Shown here: positions 7,089-11,514 of the stretch, piece after piece | Numbering within the stretch: position 1 is the stretch's first letter | Layout of the letters: each line of letters begins with the position of its first letter | Assembly (NCBI GenBank): GCA_044355095.1 | Contig: JBIKYT010000058.1 | Coordinates: forward strand, 1-11,514 | Source: Casp-actino8 sp044355095 | GTDB lineage: Bacteria > Actinomycetota > Acidimicrobiia > Acidimicrobiales > Ilumatobacteraceae | DNA length: 11,514 bases | Reading direction: 5' to 3' | Notes under the pieces: model-generated | The model's database searches: none | Seen by the model: only the letters and a program-made list of their open reading frames with translations | What the model was told of the DNA's origin: nothing | Position numbers and translations under genes: made by a program

Positions 7089-7826
7089 TCAGCCGCCAAA
7101 GCCGCCCGAACGAAATAGGTCGGCGAACAGGGCTTCTTCGCGAGCGCGAGCCTCTTGAGTTCGAGTGCCTCGACCCGCCACCATTAACTGCTTGATGACC
7201 TTGGTTGAATACGCTGATTTGCCAGCAATGGTGGTGGCGAGTTCGTGGGCCTGCGTGAGCGCCTCGCCCGCCGGTGTCGTGCGTAGTGCCAGGCCGATCT
7301 CGACTGCTTCATGCGCGTCAACCCAGCGGGCCGTTAGCAATAATTCGGCGGCGCGCTGCCAACCGATACGGTCGGCGAAAAGAACGCTGCTTGCTGCTTC
7401 GGGTGGCACGCCTAGTTCGCTGAACGGCACGCGCATGCGAGCGGTTTCATCGATTAAGACAAGATCGCAAAAGGGTAGCAAGGTCATGCCGATACCAACA
7501 GCAACACCGTTGACTGCAGCAATGAGTGGCTTAGTGAATACTTCTAATGCGTCAAGCAGAACGGTGAACCCGCCGGCCTTTGATGTTGTTGGCGATCCAC
7601 TTGCTACTCCAGAGGCAAGTTCCATCATTTCTTTGAGGTCTTGGCCCGAACTGAAAGCGGCACCAGCACCAGTCAGCACAACGACTCGAACGTCATCGTT
7701 CGTGTCGGCGTTTTCGAGTGCGCTTGCGAGTAGTTCGTATTGCTCGCGGGTAAACGCATTTTTGCGTTCGGGACGATTCATAGTGATGACTGCAACGCCA
7801 TCGTTGATTTCCATTTCGATGCTCAT
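7089..7826 (-). CDS. crotonase-fold enoyl-CoA hydratase/isomerase, probably an enoyl-CoA isomerase type
   Basis: This 245-residue crotonase-family protein acts on acyl-CoA. The fold is shown by NRPERKNAF (17-25), the first oxyanion-hole loop FSSGQDLKEM (58-67) and the second at AAVNGVAVGIGM (103-114). The two glutamates used by true enoyl-CoA hydratases appear absent: the first position (GGGCE in hydratases) reads GIGMT, with T115, and the second (PE before LG) reads PFSELG. Instead GVPPEAASS carries E143, matching the PEGCSS-type motif whose glutamate is the base in delta3,delta2-enoyl-CoA isomerases (PECI/ECI2). An isomerase role is therefore more likely than hydration, although the exact substrate is unknown. 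ATG at 7826 overlaps the SDR stop by 4 bases (ATGA), so translation is probably coupled with the SDR gene. The context suggests steroid or unsaturated fatty acid breakdown. Confidence 0.85.
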   Translation of the reverse strand: MSIEMEINDGVAVITMNRPERKNAFTREQYELLASALENADTNDDVRVVVLTGAGAAFSSGQDLKEMMELASGVASGSPTTSKAGGFTVLLDALEVFTKPLIAAVNGVAVGIGMTLLPFCDLVLIDETARMRVPFSELGVPPEAASSVLFADRIGWQRAAELLLTARWVDAHEAVEIGLALRTTPAGEALTQAHELATTIAGKSAYSTKVIKQLMVAGRGTRTQEARAREEALFADLFRSGGFGG

Positions 7827-8596
7827 GCGCGTTGGCTACTCACCGAAAGAACTTCACCAGTCATATAACTCGAGTAATCACTGGCTAAAAAGACAATCAC
7901 ATTGGCGATTTCCCATGGTTCGGCAAATCGACCGAAGGCTTCTCGTTGGGTGAGTTCAGCGAGTAGTTCATCGCTCGTGACTTTGGCCAAGTTGGCATGC
8001 ATCGCGATACTCGGCGAAACAGCGTTAATGCGTACTCCACGCGGACCGGCTTCAATCGCTGCGCAACGGGTGAGTGCCATGACGCCTGCTTTGGCGGCGG
8101 CGTAGTGGGCTTGACCTTCTTGGGCGCGCCATCCGAGCACGCTCGCGTTATTGACGATGACTCCCGAGCCACGCGCGTACATGTGATTGAGAGCAGCACG
8201 TGTACATCGCATCGTTCCGTTCAGCGTGACATCAAGAACGATTGACCATTGATCATCAGTCATTTCATGCAGCTGAGCAGTGCCACCAAGACCAGCGTTG
8301 TTCACGAGGACATCGATAGCACCAAGTTCTTTGGCGGCTTCGGCAATCAGATTCTGAACGCTTTCCTCGTTGGTGACATCGCAGGGGATACCGATCACAC
8401 CAAGCTCAGCGGCCGTCTCGGCGAGGCGGCGTTCGTGTTTGTCAGAGATAACAACACGGGCACCTTCTTCAATGCATTTACGCGCCGTTGATGAACCGAT
8501 GCCACTTCCGGCAGCAGCGGTGATCAGCACACCTTTGCCGGCGAGTAAACCATGACCGGGAACATATTGCGGATTTTGGGTGGCGATATCAGGCAT
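7823..8596 (-). CDS. ipdF: short-chain dehydrogenase/reductase, IpdF-like (steroid C/D-ring catabolism)
   Basis: This 257-residue SDR has a cofactor loop ITAAAGSGIG (25-34), NNAG at 99-102, N126, S152 in NNASVLGW, and the catalytic Y165 and K169 in YAAAK. Its whole sequence reads like mycobacterial IpdF as I remember it: GHGLLAGK at 14-21, VVISDKHERRL at 48-58, VIVNNASVLGWRAQ at 146-159, INAVSPSIA at 190-198 and EVLSVSSQ at 248-255. IpdF oxidises a 5-hydroxy group on a CoA thioester derived from the steroid C/D rings (HIP catabolism) using NAD(P)+. It sits directly after a FadE30-like acyl-CoA dehydrogenase, the same pair of neighbours as in mycobacteria, which supports the call. It has a good Shine-Dalgarno site and overlaps the next gene by 4 bases. 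The gene name is by similarity recalled from memory, not a search. Confidence 0.82.
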   Translation of the reverse strand: MPDIATQNPQYVPGHGLLAGKGVLITAAAGSGIGSSTARKCIEEGARVVISDKHERRLAETAAELGVIGIPCDVTNEESVQNLIAEAAKELGAIDVLVNNAGLGGTAQLHEMTDDQWSIVLDVTLNGTMRCTRAALNHMYARGSGVIVNNASVLGWRAQEGQAHYAAAKAGVMALTRCAAIEAGPRGVRINAVSPSIAMHANLAKVTSDELLAELTQREAFGRFAEPWEIANVIVFLASDYSSYMTGEVLSVSSQRA

Positions 8597-8600
8597 GATT

Positions 8601-8606
8601 TCCCTC
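8601..8606 (-). promoter_or_regulatory. ribosome binding site of the ipdF-like gene
   Basis: On the minus strand GAGGGA lies 4 bases before the ATG at 8596, within the 33-base gap after the acyl-CoA dehydrogenase stop. It is a strong site compared with most starts in this window and fixes the SDR start. Confidence 0.65.
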
Positions 8607-8629
8607 GTGGTGCTGGTTGTTGCAACGAG

Positions 8630-9799
8630 TCAGCGCGGAAGGCCGAGCACACGCTCGCCCAATACGTTTCGTTGAATTTCGTTTGACCCACCGTAGATGG
8701 TGTCGGACCGCGTAAACAGGAAGAGTTTCTGTTCAAGGGTTAACTCATAGGGGAATCCTTCGGCGATCAAACCCGCAGGGCCCATGATGTCGATCATTAA
8801 CTCGCCAAGATCGCGGTGCCAGGTACCCCAAAAGAGTTTTGAAATACTGGCCTCGGGGCCAGGCACACCTTTAGCCGACATGCTGCGCAAAGCATTGAGC
8901 TTGAGAAGTCGAAGTCCGGTGTGGGCCTTGGCGAGTTTTTGGCGGATATTCGGGTCATTGATCTTGTTGTACTCGCGAGCAAGTTGCACTGTGGCATCAA
9001 GTTCGCGCTCAAAGCCAACTTGTTGGGCCAAAGTAGAAATACCCCGTTCGTATCCCAGCAGTGCCATGGCGATACCCCAGCCATTTCCGGGGGTTCCGAC
9101 CACCATATTTGATGGCGTTGTGGCATCTGTGAAGAAAGTTTCGTTGAACTCTCCACCTTTGGTGAGTTGCAAAATGGGTCGTACCTCAACGCCAGGCTGA
9201 TCCATGGGTACGAGCAAAAAGGTAAGACCGGCATGTCGTTGTGAGCCTGGTTCGGTGCGGGCAACGACGAAACACCAATGGCTGACATGGGCTAACGAAG
9301 TCCACACTTTTTGGCCGTTGATGATCCATTGGTCACCATCGAGGTGAGCTTTGGTTTGCACGTTGGCAAGATCGCTTCCGGCGTTTGGCTCGCTGTATCC
9401 CTGACACCAGCGTTCATCACCGCGCAAGATTCCGGGCAGGAACAAATCGCAGTGTTCACGAGTGCCGTATTCGATGATGGTCGGTGCGAGCAGATTTTCG
9501 CCCATGTGGTTGGTGCGTGCAGGTGCTTCGGCACGCACATACTCCTCGGCCCAGATGATCTGTTGATCAACGGTTGCACCTCGCCCGCCGTATTCAGTAG
9601 GCCAGCCGAGGCCAATCCAGCCGGCTCGGCCCAAGACCTTTTCCCACTCAACGCGAATATCAAATCCGATGTCCTCGTCGCCCGGGCCGCCACGGCCGCG
9701 CAAAGTTGCGAAGTCGCCCACGACGTTCTCGTGGAGCCACTCGCGGACGAGTTGGCGGAATTCAATGGAATCGTTGGGGAGTGGGGGAAGGGAAGTCAT
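8630..9799 (-). CDS. fadE30: acyl-CoA dehydrogenase, FadE30-like
   Basis: This 389-residue flavoprotein inserts an alpha,beta double bond into an acyl-CoA and passes electrons to ETF. It shows FAD and substrate motifs WCQGYSEPNAGSDLA (131-145), INGQKVWTSLAHVSHWCF (160-177) and RHAGLTFLLVP (188-198), and the C-terminal DTIYGGSNEIQRN (366-378). The usual catalytic glutamate in that last motif (YEGT in medium-chain enzymes) is glycine (G370/G371). E251 in LLGYERGISTL, in the helix-G region, is in the place used by isovaleryl-CoA-type enzymes and is the probable base. The sequence resembles mycobacterial FadE30, which acts in breakdown of the steroid C/D-ring propionate side chain (HIP-CoA). It is first in the minus-strand operon with the IpdF-like gene 33 bases downstream. 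No Shine-Dalgarno site precedes its ATG (the upstream bases are C-rich in the coding sense), so a leaderless or unusual start is possible. Confidence 0.87.
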   Translation of the reverse strand: MTSLPPLPNDSIEFRQLVREWLHENVVGDFATLRGRGGPGDEDIGFDIRVEWEKVLGRAGWIGLGWPTEYGGRGATVDQQIIWAEEYVRAEAPARTNHMGENLLAPTIIEYGTREHCDLFLPGILRGDERWCQGYSEPNAGSDLANVQTKAHLDGDQWIINGQKVWTSLAHVSHWCFVVARTEPGSQRHAGLTFLLVPMDQPGVEVRPILQLTKGGEFNETFFTDATTPSNMVVGTPGNGWGIAMALLGYERGISTLAQQVGFERELDATVQLAREYNKINDPNIRQKLAKAHTGLRLLKLNALRSMSAKGVPGPEASISKLFWGTWHRDLGELMIDIMGPAGLIAEGFPYELTLEQKLFLFTRSDTIYGGSNEIQRNVLGERVLGLPR

Positions 9800-9903
9800 G
9801 ATGGGGTGGGTGGGGCTCGCTGGTTTCTGACGAGCCGTCAGAAAGTTTACTCCTGATCCCGTCGGGGTGCAGAGGCGAAGCGGGTCGGGATTACGGTCAC
9901 AGT
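9800..9903. promoter_or_regulatory. divergent promoter region between the two acyl-CoA dehydrogenase genes
   Basis: These 104 bases separate the FadE30-like gene (minus) from the other acyl-CoA dehydrogenase (plus). They contain a long inverted repeat at 9824-9844. On the minus strand TAAACT (9846-9851) directly upstream of it could be a -10 element, which would put the repeat over the transcription start, a repressor-like arrangement. Neither start has a clear Shine-Dalgarno site. Promoter elements are guesses; the repeat is directly visible. Confidence 0.6.
9824..9844. promoter_or_regulatory. 21-base inverted repeat, candidate TetR-type operator shared by both fadE-like genes
   Basis: TTTCTGACG, a 3-base spacer AGC, then CGTCAGAAA: both 9-base arms match perfectly. 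The size, symmetry and place between two divergent acyl-CoA dehydrogenase genes fit an operator for a TetR-family, acyl-CoA-responsive repressor. It does not match the KstR2 box as I remember it (AAGCAAG-n2-CTTGCTT). The regulator gene is not in the window. Confidence 0.65.
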
Positions 9904-11175
9904 ATGGACTTCAGCATTCCCGAATCGATTCAACAGACCTTGCGTGACCTCGATGACTTCATTGACCGTGAGATCAAGCCTCTTCAGGCGCAAGACGACA
10001 ATGAACGGTTTTTTGACCATCGCCGGGAGTGGGCCCGTACCGATTACGACAACGATGGAGTTCCGCGTGCTGACTGGGAAGAGTTGCTGCGCGAAATGCG
10101 GCGTCGCGCCGACGCTGCAGGCTGGTTACGATTGGCTTTGCCCCCCGAATTTGGTGGTCGTAGCGCGAGCAACTTAGAGATGGCGATCATTCGTGAACAC
10201 CTCGCAGCCAAAGGCCTCGGTCTTTTCAACGACTTGCAAAATGAATCATCAGTTGTTGGTAACTTCCCAACAGTTTTGATGATGCGCGATTTTGGCACCG
10301 AAGAACAAAAGAAAGAATGGATGCCGGGGTTCTTGAATGGAACGAAGCGTTTGGCTTTCGGTTTGACTGAGCCAAATCACGGAAGTGATGCGACCTATCT
10401 AGAAACAACGGCAGTTCGTGATGGCGATGAATGGGTCATCAATGGAATGAAGCGTTGGAATAGCGGACTGCACCACGCCACGCATGACATCATTTTTGCT
10501 CGTACTTCGGGAGACTCAGGAAGCCCGGTTGGAATTTCAGCGTTCCTAGTGCCGACTGATTTGCCTGGCTTCAATGTTGATTTCTTTTGGTGGACCTTCA
10601 ACATGCCAACCGATCATGCTGAAGTCTCAATGAAGGATGTTCGAGTCTCAAATAACGCATTGTTTGGTCGGTTGGATCATGGTTTAGATCTGGCGCAACA
10701 TTTCGTGCATGAAAATCGTATTCGCCAGGCGGCATCATCGTTGGGTGCTGCGCAGTACTGCATCAATGAAGCGGTTGCCTATGCCAACTCGCGCGTGACG
10801 TGGGGAAAGAAGTTGTCGAGCAATCAGGCAATTCAATTCCCGTTGATTGAACTACACACTGAGGCGGCCATGTTGCGTCAACTCATTCGTTACACCGCAT
10901 CGTTGATGGACAATTCGGTGAAGAGCGATCGGCCCGATGTTGAAGGCTTTATGGAGTTCACTCACTTGGTCGCGATGTGCAATTACCGCGCTAACCGTTT
11001 GGTCTGTGACGCCGCCGATCGGGCGATGCAAACCTGCGGGGGAGTCGGCTACAGCCGACATATGCCCTTTGAGCACATCTACCGTCATCACCGCCGCTAC
11101 CGAATCACCGAAGGTGCCGAAGAAATCCAGATGCGTAAAGTCGGCCAGCATCTCTTTGGCTTTGGTCGCAAATAG
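9904..11175 (+). CDS. acyl-CoA dehydrogenase family protein (423 aa)
   Basis: This FAD-dependent acyl-CoA dehydrogenase is slightly longer than the usual 380-390 residues because of an inserted charged N-terminal segment at about 30-58. Helical N-terminal domain: EFGGRSASN at 82-90. FAD/substrate sheet: FGLTEPNHGSDA (152-163) and WVINGMKRWNSGLHHA (177-192). C-terminal helices include VTWGKKLSSNQAIQFPL (298-314) and QTCGGVGYSRHMPFEHIYR (376-394). Unlike its divergent neighbour it keeps a glutamate in the classical medium-chain position, E403 in RITEGAEEIQ, so it should be active by itself. The substrate is unknown; the shared divergent spacer with the FadE30-like gene suggests linked acyl-CoA or steroid catabolism. 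The ATG at 9904 is chosen because the family start (MDFSIPE) fits well, though no Shine-Dalgarno site is evident. Confidence 0.92.
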   Translation: MDFSIPESIQQTLRDLDDFIDREIKPLQAQDDNERFFDHRREWARTDYDNDGVPRADWEELLREMRRRADAAGWLRLALPPEFGGRSASNLEMAIIREHLAAKGLGLFNDLQNESSVVGNFPTVLMMRDFGTEEQKKEWMPGFLNGTKRLAFGLTEPNHGSDATYLETTAVRDGDEWVINGMKRWNSGLHHATHDIIFARTSGDSGSPVGISAFLVPTDLPGFNVDFFWWTFNMPTDHAEVSMKDVRVSNNALFGRLDHGLDLAQHFVHENRIRQAASSLGAAQYCINEAVAYANSRVTWGKKLSSNQAIQFPLIELHTEAAMLRQLIRYTASLMDNSVKSDRPDVEGFMEFTHLVAMCNYRANRLVCDAADRAMQTCGGVGYSRHMPFEHIYRHHRRYRITEGAEEIQMRKVGQHLFGFGRK

Positions 11176-11183
11176 ACAAATCG

Positions 11184-11207
11184 AAATCGTGTGAAATAAA
11201 TCGTGTG
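11184..11207. repeat. 10-base direct repeat downstream of the acyl-CoA dehydrogenase
   Basis: AAATCGTGTG occurs at 11184-11193 and again at 11198-11207, a 14-base period, in the 52-base gap between the plus-strand acyl-CoA dehydrogenase and the convergent ABC ATPase gene. No function is evident; it may be a small tandem duplication. Confidence 0.5.
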
Positions 11208-11212
11208 CTTAT

Positions 11213-11234
11213 ACCAACCGGCTTGGTTTAGTTT
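11213..11234 (+). terminator. weak possible terminator between convergent genes
   Basis: ACCAA (11213-11217), loop CCGGC, TTGGT (11223-11227) forms a 5-bp stem followed by the T-rich TTAGTTTT. The stem is short, and the element overlaps the stop of the convergent ABC gene, so this is only a tentative terminator for the acyl-CoA dehydrogenase transcript. Confidence 0.3.
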
Positions 11235-11514
11235 TCGAGAATTGCTGCAGTTTCAATTGAAGCAACAAAAACGGTAGATCCGATATCGGCTAACTCGGAG
11301 ATCGGCAATCGAGCAGTCACGATTTCGCCAGTGGCGAGTCTGATCCCGAGAGTTCCGTCGTGACCGAAGTACGACCGTGATTCGACGACGCCGGCGTGTC
11401 CATCGTGCGGATTGTGAGAAAGTCGAATGTGTTCTGGTCGAACGAGTGCGACGACGCGTTGCACCGACGAAGTGCATGGAGATGAACCAATTGCATGGAA
11501 CGCCCGCCCGCGAT
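11228..11514 (-). CDS. ABC transporter ATP-binding protein, C-terminal TOBE domain, truncated by the window edge
   Basis: The minus-strand frame is open from the right edge to a TAA at 11228, giving about 95 residues. It reads as the C-terminal TOBE-type domain that follows the ATPase core in importers of the spermidine/putrescine, iron(III) or sugar type: VRPEHIRLS, then GVVESRSYFGHDGTLGIRLATGEIVTARLP (given here as three visible blocks: the VESRSYFG strand, the GIRLATGEIVTARL strand pair and the final STVFVASIE strand). The nucleotide-binding motifs (Walker A, signature, Walker B) must lie outside the window. A GTG at 11464 is inside the domain and not a real start. Which solute is carried cannot be told from this part. 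It is convergent with the acyl-CoA dehydrogenase gene and probably belongs to another operon. Confidence 0.75.
   Translation of the reverse strand, partial: RGRAFHAIGSSPCTSSVQRVVALVRPEHIRLSHNPHDGHAGVVESRSYFGHDGTLGIRLATGEIVTARLPISELADIGSTVFVASIETAAILEN

Noticed and set aside
7165..7953. 262-codon plus-strand open frame opposite the crotonase and SDR genes
   Set aside because: Its composition (A, S, T, R rich) is typical of a shadow frame; both antisense genes have clear catalytic motifs.
9311..9856. 181-codon plus-strand open frame opposite the FadE30-like gene
   Set aside because: It is antisense to a well-conserved acyl-CoA dehydrogenase, shows no recognisable domain, and would run through the operator region.
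9800..9903. KstR2-type operator (AAGCAAG-n2-CTTGCTT as remembered)
   Set aside because: Not found in the spacer; the visible palindrome has a different sequence.
8630..11175. Heteromeric alpha2beta2 acyl-CoA dehydrogenase made from the two neighbouring genes
   Set aside because: In such steroid enzymes one subunit usually lacks a catalytic base and the genes are adjacent in one operon; here both have a candidate glutamate and they are divergently transcribed.
1..11514. CRISPR arrays, tRNA or rRNA genes, insertion sequences, phage or toxin-antitoxin genes
   Set aside because: No spaced repeat arrays, no cloverleaf-like or rRNA sequence, and no transposase, integrase or small toxin-type gene could be recognised; nearly the whole window is filled by metabolic genes.

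Overview
The window looks like a chromosomal segment of an actinobacterium with an acyl-CoA and steroid-catabolising lifestyle. Three things suggest this. The short-chain dehydrogenase and one acyl-CoA dehydrogenase resemble mycobacterial IpdF and FadE30 (steroid C/D-ring catabolism), as far as I can match them from memory. An actinobacterial-type XdhC protein sits next to MoxR and VWA genes. GTG starts and weak or absent Shine-Dalgarno sites are frequent. The G+C content looks moderate by eye (not computed), lower than typical mycobacteria, so an Acidimicrobiia-like lineage is a reasonable guess, but the lineage is an inference.

Layout. (1) 3-776, plus strand: the C-terminal catalytic part of an M24 (Xaa-Pro peptidase-like) metallopeptidase cut by the left edge. 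(2) 784-4056, minus strand: a compact four-gene unit reading MoxR AAA+ ATPase, CoxE-like VWA protein, small XdhC/CoxI-domain protein, full-length XdhC protein. This is the accessory/maturation set normally found with molybdenum hydroxylases such as aerobic CO dehydrogenase or xanthine dehydrogenase, but no structural subunits lie in the window. (3) A 116-bp divergent spacer with a 12-bp perfect palindrome. (4) 4173-5909, plus strand: a D-aminoacylase-like amidohydrolase. (5) 5906-9799, minus strand: a tightly packed five-gene run reading FadE30-like acyl-CoA dehydrogenase, IpdF-like SDR, enoyl-CoA isomerase-like crotonase, GTP cyclohydrolase I (FolE), Nudix hydrolase. It joins steroid/acyl-CoA catabolism to the first step of pterin/folate synthesis. 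(6) A 104-bp divergent spacer holding a striking inverted repeat with 9-base arms. (7) 9904-11175, plus strand: a second acyl-CoA dehydrogenase. (8) 11228 to the right edge, minus strand: the C-terminal TOBE-domain end of an ABC transporter ATPase.

How the genes may work together. The two divergent acyl-CoA dehydrogenase promoters probably share one operator (9824-9844), so the catabolic operon and the plus-strand dehydrogenase may respond to one acyl-CoA-sensing repressor encoded elsewhere. FolE and the Nudix hydrolase, 9 bp apart, could form a pterin module in which FolE makes dihydroneopterin triphosphate and the Nudix enzyme removes pyrophosphate. The MoxR-VWA-XdhC group would mature a molybdenum hydroxylase encoded elsewhere. 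No RNA gene, CRISPR array, insertion sequence or phage element was seen. No clearly new multi-gene system is evident. The most notable points are the mixed catabolic/pterin operon, the shared operator candidate, and the accessory-only cox-like cluster.
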